DNA from: Thalassospira indica
GTDB taxonomy: Bacteria; Pseudomonadota; Alphaproteobacteria; Rhodospirillales; Thalassospiraceae
Assembly: GCF_003403095.1 (NCBI RefSeq)
Contig: NZ_CP031555.1
Span: forward strand, 1,178,001-1,242,000
DNA length: 64,000 nucleotides
Direction of reading: 5' to 3'
In this document: positions 34,097-44,074 of the stretch, one piece after another
How positions within the stretch are numbered: the stretch's first letter is position 1
How the letters are laid out: every line of letters begins with the position of its first letter
Made by a program: the position numbers and the translations under genes
Notes under the pieces: generated by a model
Database searches by the model: none
The model's input: the letters and a program-made list of their open reading frames with translations, nothing else
Told to the model about the DNA's origin: nothing

Positions 34097-34144
34097 TGTT
34101 GTCATAATTCAGGGGTATGCAACAATACTGTCGGTATTTGTTGC
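34097..34144. repeat. Intergenic repeat core (copy C) and hairpin between dnaE2 and xylB
   Basis: The core TTGTCATAATTCAGGGG at 34099-34115 matches copy A, with CCTG/CAGG replacing CCCG/CGGG in the stem. Next to it GCAACAATAC (34119-34128) pairs with GTATTTGTTGC (34134-34144) with one bulged base. The two genes converge here, so the second hairpin may be a bidirectional terminator. Confidence 0.5.
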
Positions 34145-34168
34145 CAAACATATCAATTTGCACTCAGC

Positions 34169-35620
34169 CTACTGCGAGACCTTGATTGCCGGGTAGGCTG
34201 CCCGGAACCTGATGTACGCATCTTCAAATTCGTTGCGGTGATAGTAATTCGGCTGGATCGTTTTACGGACTTCGGGAATGGTCATAATACTGTCTGGGGC
34301 AGCGCCCGTAGCTGCCGTCATGCCAAGGCGAGCAGCCCCAAGTGCTGCGCCAAATTCACCACTTTTGGGAAGCGACAATGGTACGCCAAGGGTGGTTGCA
34401 ATCAGCTCAATCCAATATCTGGATGCCGAACCGCCACCAATAGCAATCAGTTGATTGAGCTTGGCATCGGTTGCGACAAGAGCTTCGAAACTGTCGCGCA
34501 GGCCAAAAGCAACGCCTTCAAGCACCGCACGCGTGAGGTCTGCCCGACTGGTGTCGGTGGCAAGGCCAGTGAAACTGCCACGGATTTCGGCATCATTATG
34601 TGGGGTGCGTTCGCCAGACAGGTAAGGCAGGTAACGCACCGAGCCGGGCTTTTGCAAGGTGCCGCCGAGCTCTGTTGTCATTTCGACCGGGTTTTTCCCG
34701 GTGATCCGTGCAAGCCAGTTAAGGCTGTCGGTTGCCGATAGCATTACACCCATTTGATACCAGCGCCCGGGAATGGCATGACAGAATGTATGCAGTGCGG
34801 TTTCCGGTGCCGGGTGATAGCCATCCCGCGCGGAAAGCAACACGCCCGACGTCCCGAGCGAGACAAAGCCCTGACCTTCATTTTGCGCGCCAATGCCGCA
34901 GGCTGCTGCTGCGTTGTCGCCTGCACCGCCGGCAACCGTCACCGCACCATTGAGGCCCCAGTTATCAAGAAGGGCAGGGCGCAAACGACCGGCTTCCTCG
35001 GTGCCCTCGACAAGGCGTGGCATCTGGTCGCGGCGCATGTTCCCGGCATCAAGCAGGGTGTCGGACCAGGTCCGATTGCCGACATCAAGCCATGATGTAC
35101 CTGCACTGTCAGACATGTCTGCCACATATTCACCGGTCAGGTAAAAATTTAGATACGCGGCAGGCAACAGGACCTTGGCGATTTTGGCATAGATTTCCGG
35201 TTCATTTTCGCGCACCCATTCGAGTTTGGGGGCGGTAAAGCCCGGGAAGACGATGTTGCCGGAAATGGCCCGCACCTGATCCTTGGCATCCAGGCGGGCA
35301 GCCTGCGCATGTGATCGGGTGTCGTTCCACAAGATGCATGGGCGCAGCGGACGACCAGCATCATCAAGAAGTGTCGCGCCATGCATATGACCAGCAACGC
35401 CAATGCCACGCAGGGCCGAGAATTGCGGAAATTGGTCGCGAAGTTCGGCGACGGCCTCTTCCAGGGCAGCGATCCAGTCAGCCGGATCTTGTTCCGACCA
35501 ACCCGGATGCGGGTGCGCTGCATGATAGGAACGTTCGGTCGCGCCAATGGGCTGGCCGTCTTCATCGACCAGCAACAAACGTACGCCTGAGGTTCCAAGG
35601 TCAATACCAAGAAAAGTCAT
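34169..35620 (-). CDS. xylB: Xylulokinase
   Basis: A 483-residue FGGY-family kinase. The start MTFLGIDLGTSGVRLLLVD is the phosphate-binding first motif. GHMHGATLLD near residue 77, GAGDNAAAACGIG near residue 230 and IGGGSASRYWIEL near residue 394 are xylulokinase signatures. It phosphorylates D-xylulose to D-xylulose 5-phosphate. It is the last gene of the minus-strand pentitol operon and takes the product of the dehydrogenase encoded upstream. Confidence 0.92.
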   Translation of the reverse strand: MTFLGIDLGTSGVRLLLVDEDGQPIGATERSYHAAHPHPGWSEQDPADWIAALEEAVAELRDQFPQFSALRGIGVAGHMHGATLLDDAGRPLRPCILWNDTRSHAQAARLDAKDQVRAISGNIVFPGFTAPKLEWVRENEPEIYAKIAKVLLPAAYLNFYLTGEYVADMSDSAGTSWLDVGNRTWSDTLLDAGNMRRDQMPRLVEGTEEAGRLRPALLDNWGLNGAVTVAGGAGDNAAAACGIGAQNEGQGFVSLGTSGVLLSARDGYHPAPETALHTFCHAIPGRWYQMGVMLSATDSLNWLARITGKNPVEMTTELGGTLQKPGSVRYLPYLSGERTPHNDAEIRGSFTGLATDTSRADLTRAVLEGVAFGLRDSFEALVATDAKLNQLIAIGGGSASRYWIELIATTLGVPLSLPKSGEFGAALGAARLGMTAATGAAPDSIMTIPEVRKTIQPNYYHRNEFEDAYIRFRAAYPAIKVSQ

Positions 35621-35686
35621 TCCATCGCTTTCTTAAGGAAATTCAAGCCGGTAACTCGATACGCGGTAGGCCGTCATAGCATGGCA

Positions 35687-36376
35687 TCATTTAAGATTGT
35701 TCAGAATTTCGTCTCCGATCTCCTGAAGACTTTCAAAGATTTGCGTCGCACCTGCATCACGAAGCCTTTGCGCCTGATCGCTGCGAATATCGTTCAGATG
35801 CGTGCCACCAACAAAGCCCAATGCCGTCATGCCTGCTGCGCGCGCACCTTTGACACCATGCGGAGAATCTTCGATCACCACGCAGTTTTCCGGCGGTGCA
35901 GTTATGCCCTCAGCCGCCAACAGAAACAGGTCAGGGGCAGGTTTGCCATTTTCGACCTGATCGGCACTGAAGGCCGTACCCGCAAAATGCGTCACAAGCC
36001 CGGAAATGTCGAGTGTCGCCCCCATGCGGCGCAGCGAACTACCAGTGGCCAACGCAGTTTTGACACCGGCCTCTGTCAGTCGGCGCAACAGGTTCTCGGC
36101 ATCAGGAATTTGCCGCAGCCGTGTTTTATATTCACCAAGCAGGCGGTCTTCGACCCGCTTGGTGAAATCATCCGGGCAGGCTTTGCCAAGCCGTTCAGAG
36201 ACATGCTTGCAGATGTCCTGAATCGACACACCGAGAAAACGGTCACGCACATAATTGATGGTGACATCATCAATACCAAGAAAATTCATCTCGGTGGCAA
36301 TGACTTCCAGTGACAATGGTTCGCTGTCGACCAGGCAACCATCAAGGTCAAAAATAACCGCGGCAGGTACATCCAT
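35687..36376 (-). CDS. HAD-superfamily phosphatase/phosphoglucomutase-like hydrolase
   Basis: A 229-residue HAD subfamily IA enzyme: nucleophile motif DLDGCLVDSE near residue 11, motif II ATGSS near residue 115, Lys in GKPAPD, and acidic motif VIEDSPHG near residue 171. It belongs to the cluster of sugar-phosphate phosphatases and beta-phosphoglucomutases. Its place between the ABC ATPase and xylB suggests dephosphorylation of a pentitol or ketose phosphate, or metabolite repair. The substrate cannot be read from the sequence. Confidence 0.85.
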   Translation of the reverse strand: MDVPAAVIFDLDGCLVDSEPLSLEVIATEMNFLGIDDVTINYVRDRFLGVSIQDICKHVSERLGKACPDDFTKRVEDRLLGEYKTRLRQIPDAENLLRRLTEAGVKTALATGSSLRRMGATLDISGLVTHFAGTAFSADQVENGKPAPDLFLLAAEGITAPPENCVVIEDSPHGVKGARAAGMTALGFVGGTHLNDIRSDQAQRLRDAGATQIFESLQEIGDEILNNLK

Positions 36377-36385
36377 TGTCAGCCT

Positions 36386-37447
36386 CTAGATCCGTTGTTC
36401 GGTATCACGATCGAACAGGTGCGCATTGGCAGGATCAATCACGTAGTAAAGCTCCGAGCCGGGCCGGGCAGAGATGCGCTGTTTGACCAAGGCGTCAATC
36501 AGATCACCATTGGATTTGGCGACAACCTGGGTTTCCGACCCGGTGGGTTCGACGACAACGACCTTCATCGCAATGCCGGTTTCCCCGATATCAATATGCT
36601 CCGGACGGATGCCGTAAGTAACACCTTGGCCAATCTCGGCGGTTGTTTCGGGGATCGGCAGGATCAAGCCGTTATCAGACTCAAAATGCTTCTTGCCATC
36701 GGTCGCGCCAATTTTCCCATGCACAAAGTTCATTGAGGGCGATCCGATGAAACCGGCGACGAACACGTTGGTCGGATAGTCATAAAGATCAAGCGGCGTT
36801 CCGATCTGCTCAACCCGGCCATCGCGCATCACGACAATCTTGTCAGCCATGGTCATGGCTTCGATCTGATCGTGGGTGACATAAACGATTGTGGTGCCAA
36901 GGCGCTGATGAAGTTCCTTGATCTCGACGCGCATGGTCACGCGCAGTTTGGCATCAAGGTTTGAAAGTGGCTCATCAAACAGGAAGACCTGCGGGTCACG
37001 GACAATCGCGCGGCCCATGGCAACACGCTGGCGCTGACCGCCGGAAAGCTGTTTGGGGTAGCGGTCAAGCAGGTGGGCAAGGTCAAGGATCTCCGCCGCG
37101 TTGGTCACCTTTTCCTTGATCTCGCTTTCAGGGCGCTTGGCCATCTTGAGCGGGAAGCCGATATTTTCATAGACCGTCTTGTGCGGATAAAGGGCGTAGC
37201 TTTGGAACACCATCGCAATGTCGCGATCCTTGGGGATCACGTCATTCACGACGCGTCCACCGATCGAAATCGTGCCGTCGGTTATTTCCTCAAGTCCGGC
37301 CAGCATGCGCAGCAGGGTTGATTTGCCGCAGCCCGATGGCCCGACCAGTACAACAAACTCGCCGTCCTTGATGTCGACATCCACCCCATGCATGACCTGA
37401 ACATTGGCGTAGCGTTTGATTACGTTTTCTATTTTTACATCGGCCAT
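36386..37447 (-). CDS. Sugar/polyol ABC transporter ATPase (MalK/UgpC type)
   Basis: A 353-residue ATPase: Walker [10 protein letters not shown] near residue 37, signature [14 protein letters not shown] near residue 133, Walker [13 protein letters not shown] near residue 153, and a C-terminal TOBE/OB region ([11 protein letters not shown]). It energises the two permeases encoded upstream in the operon. The C-terminal regulatory domain is of normal MalK length. The 11-base gap to the dehydrogenase gene supports one transcript. Confidence 0.92.
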   Translation of the reverse strand: MADVKIENVIKRYANVQVMHGVDVDIKDGEFVVLVGPSGCGKSTLLRMLAGLEEITDGTISIGGRVVNDVIPKDRDIAMVFQSYALYPHKTVYENIGFPLKMAKRPESEIKEKVTNAAEILDLAHLLDRYPKQLSGGQRQRVAMGRAIVRDPQVFLFDEPLSNLDAKLRVTMRVEIKELHQRLGTTIVYVTHDQIEAMTMADKIVVMRDGRVEQIGTPLDLYDYPTNVFVAGFIGSPSMNFVHGKIGATDGKKHFESDNGLILPIPETTAEIGQGVTYGIRPEHIDIGETGIAMKVVVVEPTGSETQVVAKSNGDLIDALVKQRISARPGSELYYVIDPANAHLFDRDTEQRI

Positions 37448-37458
37448 AAGGCTTCTCC

Positions 37459-38511
37459 CTATTGCGGCAGTTCGATCTGCAATTTGACGTCCGCGGGTGG
37501 CGCGGAGGCTGCGATATCGAATGCGCGCACGCTGTCTTCGAATGCGAATGTTCTGGTGATAAGTGGTTTGACGTCGATCGCGCCTGAGCTCAGCATGGCA
37601 ACGCAGCGCGGAAAGACGTGGGCATAACGGAAAATGTTTTCGACCCGGGCTTCGCGGATCATCGCCGCCCCGGCGTCATAACTGATCGGGTCAGGCTGGC
37701 CGCCAATCATGACAACACATCCACCCGGACACAGTGGTTCAAACACGCCAGCGGCTGCCTTTGGCGAGCCTGTGGCTTCAAAGACAACATCAACACCCCA
37801 GCCATCCGTATCGCGTTTGACGATTTCGGTGATGTCCTGGGATTTGACGTTAATCGGGGTGATGGCCGGGCTGAGCGATGCGGCAATTTCAAGTTTCTTT
37901 TCCGCAAGGTCGGCGACATAGACGCGCGCACATCCGCCAGCAAGGGCAGAAAGCGCGGTAACAAGCCCAATTGGGCCAGCACCAATAACAAGGGCAATAT
38001 CACCGGGTTTTATCTTGGCCTTGGTCGCGGCATGGACACCAACCGCCAATGGTTCAACCATGGCAGCCTCGGCAAAGGAGACATTGTCGGGCAGCTTGAA
38101 GGTAAAGGCTTCGGGGTGCACGCAGGTCGGACGCAAAATGCCATGTACCGGCGGGGTGGCCCAGAACCGGACCGCAGGATCAACATTATACATGCCAAGA
38201 CGGGTGGCTTTGCTGTTGGGGTCGGGTACGCCCGGTTCCATGCAGACGCGGTCCCCGACGGAAAGGGTTGTGACCTCGCTCCCCGTCTCAATAACGGTGC
38301 CCGATGCCTCGTGACCGAGGATCATCGGTTCCTTGACGACAAATGGACCGATACGACCGTGTGTGTAGTAATGCACATCAGAGCCGCAAATGCCGACAGT
38401 ATGCATCTTGATGCGAATATCGCGCGAACCAAGGACCTCTTCCTCGCGGTCAATGGCAGGAAAGTCACGCAGGGTGATGTCATCCTTTTTTTCAAGAACC
38501 AGGGATTTCAA
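37459..38511 (-). CDS. Xylitol-type zinc dehydrogenase (MDR family)
   Basis: A 350-residue medium-chain dehydrogenase. It has zinc ligand motifs [13 protein letters not shown] and [13 protein letters not shown]-binding GAGPIGLV, and the xylitol-dehydrogenase stretch [20 protein letters not shown], which replaces the usual four-Cys structural zinc lobe. It likely oxidises xylitol or a related pentitol to D-xylulose. The start is most likely TTG at 38511, preceded by AAGGA at 7-8 bases, because the only longer ATG start lies inside the upstream gene. Confidence 0.85.
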   Translation of the reverse strand: MKSLVLEKKDDITLRDFPAIDREEEVLGSRDIRIKMHTVGICGSDVHYYTHGRIGPFVVKEPMILGHEASGTVIETGSEVTTLSVGDRVCMEPGVPDPNSKATRLGMYNVDPAVRFWATPPVHGILRPTCVHPEAFTFKLPDNVSFAEAAMVEPLAVGVHAATKAKIKPGDIALVIGAGPIGLVTALSALAGGCARVYVADLAEKKLEIAASLSPAITPINVKSQDITEIVKRDTDGWGVDVVFEATGSPKAAAGVFEPLCPGGCVVMIGGQPDPISYDAGAAMIREARVENIFRYAHVFPRCVAMLSSGAIDVKPLITRTFAFEDSVRAFDIAASAPPADVKLQIELPQ

Positions 38512-38515
38512 GATG

Positions 38516-38776
38516 TTATCCTTTCCTGACAATATAGACGGCAAGAGCAAGGGCGATGATGTTCGAAATCCAGATTGACGCGCCCATCGGTTCGATAAAG
38601 CGGAACCAGAAGAGCGACATCGCCACCCAGATCACGACCGAAATGAAGCACCTGTCAAAGGCGTTGGTTTCAATCGGCAGGAAGCCCTGGCGTTCTTGCG
38701 TCGTGGTCGGTTTTTTTTCGTTTTCTTCCTCGGTCAGAGGGGCTGTGTCGAGCTGCGTCGCGTTTTGCTTTGTCAT
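38516..38776 (-). CDS. Small membrane protein of the polyol transporter operon
   Basis: An 86-residue protein with a charged, hydrophilic N-terminal 40 residues and two hydrophobic segments (about 45-62 and 67-83, [18 protein letters not shown] and [16 protein letters not shown]). It lies between the permease and dehydrogenase genes with 4-base gaps. Small two-segment proteins occur in the same slot of related alphaproteobacterial polyol and glycerol ABC operons (DUF2160-like). I infer a transporter accessory role. Confidence 0.6.
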   Translation of the reverse strand: MTKQNATQLDTAPLTEEENEKKPTTTQERQGFLPIETNAFDRCFISVVIWVAMSLFWFRFIEPMGASIWISNIIALALAVYIVRKG

Positions 38777-38780
38777 GGTG

Positions 38781-39617
38781 TTATCCTTTCACCGCGCCAA
38801 AGGTCAGGCCTGCGACAATGTGTTTTTGCACCAGACCGAACACGATGAGCGCCGGGATCAGGGTAAAGACCGAGATGGTCGCCATAATTCCCCACTCCGT
38901 CCCGGTGGTGGTGACATATTCCGAAAGGCCGGTGGTGAGTGTCCGGGCTTCAAAGTTGGTCAGCGTTGCCGCCAGAAGATATTCATTCCAGGCAAAGACC
39001 CAGGTCAGGATAAGGGTTACAGCCAGACCGGGGCGACACAGCGGGAAGACGATTTCAGTAATGACTTTCCACGGGCTTGCGCCATCGACATAGGCGGCCT
39101 CATCGAGTTCGCGCGGGATGGCGTCAATCGTTGGGCGGAGCGTCCAGATCGCAAACGGCAGGTTAAAGGTGCAATAGACCAAAATCATGCCAATGCGGGT
39201 ATCCAGCAACGTGAAGTCACCAATGCGATAGACCTGTGTCATTAGCAGGAACAAGGGCAACAGGAAGACCGCCGGTGGCGCCATGCGGTTGGTAATCGTC
39301 CAGAAAAAGATCGATTCCTTGCCCCGGAACTGAAAGCGCGAAAGTGCGTAACAGGTAAAGAAGCCAAGCACGGTGCACAGAACGGCATTGCCCGTTGAAA
39401 TCACCAGCGAATTGATCATGTAGCTTCGAAGCAGGCGGTTGCCGAGTACCTCGGTGTAGTTGCCCCAATATGGGTTGTTCACGATCAGGTCAGGCGTGCT
39501 GAAAAGTTGCACGGCCGGTTTGACGGAAATGACAAACAACCAGTAGATCGGGAACAGGGTCATTAGGCTGATCAGAACCCAGAAGAGTGTCGTAAGGAGC
39601 GGATTACGCTTTTTCAT
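38781..39617 (-). CDS. Sugar/polyol ABC transporter permease (MalG type)
   Basis: A 278-residue inner-membrane permease with about six membrane segments and the EAA loop (ELDEAAYVDGASPWKVITEIVFPL near residue 170) that contacts the ATPase. The ATG at 39617 has GGGATAAG upstream and lies 4 bases after the previous stop; the upstream ORF extension would overlap the other permease gene. It pairs with the MalF-type permease upstream. Confidence 0.92.
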   Translation of the reverse strand: MKKRNPLLTTLFWVLISLMTLFPIYWLFVISVKPAVQLFSTPDLIVNNPYWGNYTEVLGNRLLRSYMINSLVISTGNAVLCTVLGFFTCYALSRFQFRGKESIFFWTITNRMAPPAVFLLPLFLLMTQVYRIGDFTLLDTRIGMILVYCTFNLPFAIWTLRPTIDAIPRELDEAAYVDGASPWKVITEIVFPLCRPGLAVTLILTWVFAWNEYLLAATLTNFEARTLTTGLSEYVTTTGTEWGIMATISVFTLIPALIVFGLVQKHIVAGLTFGAVKG

Positions 39618-39621
39618 GGTC

Positions 39622-40500
39622 TTATCCCTTCCGGTTCTTGCGCGGGGCCAGCATGCTGACATAGAGCAACCAGCAGACCACGATGGTCAGGTAAAGCACG
39701 ATCACGGAAATGGTCGACCCGTAGCCGTAATTGGTTTTGGGGAAGACTTCCTTGAAGATGTGCACGCCAAGGAAACGGGTCGACGAACCAGGTCCGCCAC
39801 CGGTCAGCATCCAGACCTCGTCAACGGTACGCAGGGCATCCATCAGGCGGATGAAAATGGTCGCGACAAGGGCCGGCGTGATCATCGGCAACGTGATGTG
39901 CCAGAAAATCTGCCCCTTGTTGGCGCCATCAATCTGCGCCTGTTCGAACGGATCACGCGGCAGCGACACGAGGGCTGCGATCAGTGTCAGGGTAACAAGC
40001 GGCGTCCAGTGCCAGATATCCATGATGACAATCGTCATGAAGGCCGCTGGTGCCGACGTGCCGATATTCATGGAAATACCAAACCATTCATCAAGGTAAT
40101 GCGGAATGATCCCGATCGACGGCGTGGTCATCAGTTTCCAGACCGAACCGACAATGATGGGCGCCATGATAAGAGGCAGGGTATGAATGGTGCGGAAAAT
40201 CGATTTTCCGGGGAATTCCTTCATGAAGGCCTGAGCAAGCAAGTATCCGATAACAAGTTCGGACAGCACAGCAAAGACCACGAACATGACGGTGACCCCC
40301 AACGAATTGAGGAAGGCTTCGTCAAAGACAATGCGGCGAAAATTCTCCGCCCCGTTAAAGATCATCTCGGGTGATGCCGCAAACGGGTTCCATTGATGGA
40401 ACGAGACAAAAACGACATAGAGAAACGGCAAAACACCGAAGAAGAAAAGGATCACCAGCGTCGGGGCCAGGAGGATCCAACCGAGTTTGTTGGATTGCAT
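39622..40500 (-). CDS. Sugar/polyol ABC transporter permease (MalF type)
   Basis: A 292-residue permease with six membrane segments and an EAA loop (DPFEQAQIDGANKGQIFWHITLP near residue 185). The N-terminus (KLGWILLAPTLVILFFFGVLPFLY) is typical. It forms the translocation pore with the MalG-type protein. It follows the binding protein gene after 120 bases that contain a hairpin. Confidence 0.92.
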   Translation of the reverse strand: MQSNKLGWILLAPTLVILFFFGVLPFLYVVFVSFHQWNPFAASPEMIFNGAENFRRIVFDEAFLNSLGVTVMFVVFAVLSELVIGYLLAQAFMKEFPGKSIFRTIHTLPLIMAPIIVGSVWKLMTTPSIGIIPHYLDEWFGISMNIGTSAPAAFMTIVIMDIWHWTPLVTLTLIAALVSLPRDPFEQAQIDGANKGQIFWHITLPMITPALVATIFIRLMDALRTVDEVWMLTGGGPGSSTRFLGVHIFKEVFPKTNYGYGSTISVIVLYLTIVVCWLLYVSMLAPRKNRKG

Positions 40501-40562
40501 CGTCTACTCCCTGGAAAAAGGATGCAGTCAGACGGTCATGGCCCGAAAAGGCCAAGCCGCTT

Positions 40563-40597
40563 CGTGGTCACTGCCCAATGGAAGGACAGCGACCACG
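40563..40597 (-). promoter_or_regulatory. Hairpin between binding-protein and permease genes
   Basis: CGTGGTC-A-CTG pairs with CAG-C-GACCACG around a 13-base loop. There is no T-run. Such intercistronic hairpins often protect the upstream binding-protein mRNA so that it is made in excess over the permeases. Confidence 0.55.
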
Positions 40598-40620
40598 ACG
40601 GATGTTCTCAGGAAACAGAC

Positions 40621-42054
40621 CTATTTGCGATAGCCAAGGTCGGTCAGTTCAGCCTCGGCCTTGGCCGCCATCTGATCAAGACCTTCGTCAGCACCAAGGT
40701 CACCGGTCAGGATTTGATAGAGGATCGGAGCCGTGGCTTCGCGAACCTGGGCGTGGAACGGATATGCCGGCGCGCCGGCAAACAGGTAACCCTTGTCACG
40801 CAGCAGGTCGTAGTAACCGCCAAGTTCCTCGTTCATTGCCTGAACCTTGGGGTCGTCATAAGTGGTCTTGTTGGTTACACGTGGTGCTGCAACTGCCCAG
40901 TCAGGCTGAACTTCGTCCTGACCGATATATTGCAGGAACAGCATCGCGGCTTTCTGGTTTTTTGACGTTGAAGGAATGCCAAATGCACCGCCATCGTAAT
41001 ACCCGATGTAGCCTTCGCCCCCTTCGACTTCTTCAAGAATGCCATCTTCCATTGGCGGAAGGGCGACGCCAACATTGCCAACCACGAGTGATTTCGACTC
41101 GTCAGCTGCGATCCAGCCTGCGTTTTCGCCATAGACCAGGCCCTGGGCCACACGTCCGGCGCCAAATGTGGTGCCGACTTCGGTCCAGGTGGATGCGTTG
41201 CTTTCAGGCGGCGCGATATCACGCATGCTGAGCCACCATTTCATGGCTTCCTTGGCTTCATCGCTGTTCATTGAACCGCCATTGGAAACGGATGCTGCGT
41301 AGTTGTTGTCTGGATCAATGCCCCAGTTATAGACACCAAAGGTCGGCGCGATGGTTTCAAAGAACTCGTACCATGATGCCGGATGGCCGGTATGGGCCTG
41401 TGCGGTGGTGCCCCACAGATCCATGTCGTGATCTTCACCCCATTTGGTGAAGAACTGCGCGATTTCGGCATATTCTTCATGGGTCTTGGCCGGGACAAGA
41501 TCGCGACCTGTCTGCTCTTTGAAGGCCGCCTTGATTTCCGGATCATTGAACAGATCGGTGCGATAGAGATAGATCTTGATGAACGCTTCCATCGGAACGC
41601 CGTATAGATCACCGTCCTCACCGCGGAAATAATCAGCAAAGGTGGTGAAGTTGTCTTCGCTATAGGTCGGCGCCTTAAGATCCGGATTATCAGCCAGAAG
41701 CTTGGTCGTGTCGGTCAGGAAGTCGCGTGCCAGATAGGAATAGACGATGTCCTGTTCGATGAAGACCATGTCATAGATGCCGGTGCCGGCTTCCATGTCC
41801 TTGATGGCCTTGTCATACATCTGATCCCAGGACGTGGTTTCGATATCTACGCGGATGCCGGTCAGTTCTTCGAACTGCGGTGCGAGAACTTCACGAATGT
41901 AGTTCGAAGGCGGGGTGGATTCGGTCACGCCATGAAGGGTGACGTCCTGATACGGCGCAGCAGCTTCTTTCCAGAACGCATCGTCGGCATATGCCGTGCT
42001 GGATGCAACGGCCATCGCCAAAGCGGAAACGCCCACTTTGAGTGCAAAATTCAT
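40621..42054 (-). CDS. Polyol ABC transporter periplasmic binding protein
   Basis: A 477-residue family 1 solute-binding protein with a signal peptide ([20 protein letters not shown], cleaved near residue 23). Typical features are [24 protein letters not shown] near residue 52, [12 protein letters not shown], and the C-terminal [12 protein letters not shown]. It captures the sugar alcohol in the periplasm for the two permeases. It is the first gene of the minus-strand operon, opposite the SorC regulator. Confidence 0.9.
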   Translation of the reverse strand: MNFALKVGVSALAMAVASSTAYADDAFWKEAAAPYQDVTLHGVTESTPPSNYIREVLAPQFEELTGIRVDIETTSWDQMYDKAIKDMEAGTGIYDMVFIEQDIVYSYLARDFLTDTTKLLADNPDLKAPTYSEDNFTTFADYFRGEDGDLYGVPMEAFIKIYLYRTDLFNDPEIKAAFKEQTGRDLVPAKTHEEYAEIAQFFTKWGEDHDMDLWGTTAQAHTGHPASWYEFFETIAPTFGVYNWGIDPDNNYAASVSNGGSMNSDEAKEAMKWWLSMRDIAPPESNASTWTEVGTTFGAGRVAQGLVYGENAGWIAADESKSLVVGNVGVALPPMEDGILEEVEGGEGYIGYYDGGAFGIPSTSKNQKAAMLFLQYIGQDEVQPDWAVAAPRVTNKTTYDDPKVQAMNEELGGYYDLLRDKGYLFAGAPAYPFHAQVREATAPILYQILTGDLGADEGLDQMAAKAEAELTDLGYRK

Positions 42055-42166
42055 TGGTTATTCCTCCCGTTGGATTGATGGGGTACCGCAACCAGCAATC
42101 TTGCGTTGCTTCGGAATCGCGATTCCAGTCGCGGGAAGAATGCATATGTATTATAGTGCATGCAAG

Positions 42167-42198
42167 TGAAAATTTTCATTTGTATTTATCAAAATACA
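42167..42198. promoter_or_regulatory. Palindromic operators between the transporter operon and the SorC gene
   Basis: TGAAAATTTTCA (42167-42178) is a perfect 12-bp palindrome. TGTATTT-ATCA-AAATACA (42181-42198) has perfect 7-bp arms. They lie in the AT-rich gap between the divergent binding-protein and SorC genes, the expected place for SorC operators. Confidence 0.6.
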
Positions 42199-42265
42199 TT
42201 TGTTAGTTTCTGCCTGTAACAAAACGAACTGCCGCAACGAGCAGTGCCAGGAGAGGAAGTCGCGC

Positions 42266-43222
42266 ATGCCAAGAGAGTCGCTTGAGGACGGGGAAGGGTT
42301 CGTCACCGAAGTTTGTTGGCGTTACTATGTGAATGGCCAAACACAGGCGGAAGTTGCCCGCGACATGGGGGTGACTCGTCTTCGCGTCAATCAGGCGATT
42401 CAGAAGGCAAAATCGCTTGGTCTTGTGAAAATCCAGATCGAATCGCCGTTTGTGACGCGTCTGGAAGTACAACAACGTCTTGAACTGGCTGGCATAGGCA
42501 AAGCGCTGGTGGTGCCGGTTGACCACAAAAATTACGACAACCATGCGCCGGTTGGCGCGGCATTGGCACATTATCTTTCTGCCACGCTCAAGAGCGAACC
42601 ATGGAAACGCATTGGCGTATCCTGGGGCGTTACCTTGCAACGCGCCATGGAACGTTTGCCGCTGCATTCCGTACCAGATCTTGAAATTCTGGCGCTGATG
42701 GGGGGGACATCGGCCGGGTCATCCTTTAACGCCTTTAGCATAGCCTCGGGTTTTGCTGAACGGTTTGATGCCAATTACTCTCATTTGGTGGCCCCGATCT
42801 ATTTGCCCGATGACGTTGATAAGGATGTCTTCCTCAGTCAGGAAATCTATGCATCCCATATCAAACGCTGCCTATCGGCAGACGCTGTCTTGCTGGTTGT
42901 TGGCGATGTGTCCGACCTGTCGTTCATGGTCAAATACGGACTGCCCGGCGACGTGACCATGCAGGAATTGCGTGATGCCGGCGCGGTCGGTGATGTGCTT
43001 GGTCGTTTCCTCGATGCCGAGGGTAACGAGATTGATCATCCACTTAATGCACGCACCGTCGGGGTGAACCTGAATGCGCTGGCTGATATCCCCAACAAGA
43101 TCCTGACCGCCGCAGGCAGGCACAAGGTTCCGATCATCAGGGCTGCGATCAGGCGGGGACTGGTCGACACACTTGTGACCGATGACCTGACGGCGGAGCT
43201 TTTACTCGAAACCATGAGATAA
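42266..43222 (+). CDS. SorC/DeoR-type sugar-binding transcriptional regulator
   Basis: A 318-residue regulator with an N-terminal helix-turn-helix (QAEVARDMGVTRLRVNQAIQ, near residue 30) and a C-terminal SorC effector domain (GVSWGVTLQRAMERLP, LMGGTSAG, VLGRFLDAEGN, GRHKVPIIRAAIRRGLVDTLV). GAGAGGAAG precedes the ATG at 42266. Divergent from the transporter operon and followed by the two SDR genes, it probably senses a phosphorylated sugar and controls both directions. Confidence 0.9.
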   Translation: MPRESLEDGEGFVTEVCWRYYVNGQTQAEVARDMGVTRLRVNQAIQKAKSLGLVKIQIESPFVTRLEVQQRLELAGIGKALVVPVDHKNYDNHAPVGAALAHYLSATLKSEPWKRIGVSWGVTLQRAMERLPLHSVPDLEILALMGGTSAGSSFNAFSIASGFAERFDANYSHLVAPIYLPDDVDKDVFLSQEIYASHIKRCLSADAVLLVVGDVSDLSFMVKYGLPGDVTMQELRDAGAVGDVLGRFLDAEGNEIDHPLNARTVGVNLNALADIPNKILTAAGRHKVPIIRAAIRRGLVDTLVTDDLTAELLLETMR

Positions 43223-43308
43223 CCAATTCTGCGCACGCCAGTAAGCCAGGGTATATGGCAATAGAAACAGGGCATTGTGCGATCTTACATCAGGGAAAAC
43301 GTCGAGAT

Positions 43309-44040
43309 ATGACAGATACATTTTCAGGGAAGAAAGTCATCATCACCGGGGCCGGTAAGGGCATCGGGCGTGCCAGTGCGGAAAACATGGCCAAACGCGG
43401 CGCGTCCGTCATTGCCATGGCACGCACGCAAGCCGACCTTGATGCGCTGGCGGCCGACATCGGCGCAGAGGGCATTCGTGTTGATCTGGCCGATAGCGAT
43501 GCTGCCCGCGACGCGATGAAATCCGCGGGCCCGGCGGATTATCTGATCAATTGCGCGGGGACCAACGTCCTTGAAAGCGTGCTTGAGATGACTGATGCGG
43601 GATATGAAACCGTCATGGGGATCAATCTGCGTGCTGCCCTTATATGCGCGCAGGAGTTTGCCTGCGCACGCGTTGCGGCGGGCGGGGGCGGGGCGATTGT
43701 CAATGTCACGTCCATTGCCGGTCATCGCGGCTTTGTCGACCATATGTGTTATGCCGCGTCCAAGGCCGGGCTCGAAGGTGCGACGCGTGTGATGGCCAAG
43801 GAACTTGGCCCACATGGCATTCGTGTCAATGCGGTGGCTCCGACCGTGACCATGACGGAACTGGCGGCCGCGGCTTGGTCAGACCCGGCAAAACGCGACC
43901 CGATGATGGTGCGTCATCCCCATGGCCGCTTTGCCGAGGTCGAAGAAGTCGCGCGATCTATTGTCATGTTGCTGGATGATGAAGCGTCCTTTGTCAGTGG
44001 CGCGGTTCTTCCTGTCGATGGCGGTTTTCTGGCTGTCTGA
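43309..44040 (+). CDS. SDR dehydrogenase, L-xylulose reductase-like
   Basis: A 243-residue short-chain dehydrogenase: nucleotide motif TGAGKGIG near residue 14, NCAG near residue 80, catalytic Ser in NVTSIAG, and Y-x3-K in YAASKAG near residue 148. The VIAMARTQADLDAL, RFAEVEEV and LPVDGGFLAV stretches resemble L-xylulose (dicarbonyl) reductases. It would interconvert a pentitol and a ketopentose. The ATG at 43309 gives the family-typical start; the upstream ORF extension has no good ribosome site. Confidence 0.85.
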   Translation: MTDTFSGKKVIITGAGKGIGRASAENMAKRGASVIAMARTQADLDALAADIGAEGIRVDLADSDAARDAMKSAGPADYLINCAGTNVLESVLEMTDAGYETVMGINLRAALICAQEFACARVAAGGGGAIVNVTSIAGHRGFVDHMCYAASKAGLEGATRVMAKELGPHGIRVNAVAPTVTMTELAAAAWSDPAKRDPMMVRHPHGRFAEVEEVARSIVMLLDDEASFVSGAVLPVDGGFLAV

Positions 44041-44074
44041 TCCAATCAAATCCTTATTTTTTCGGAGATAGATT

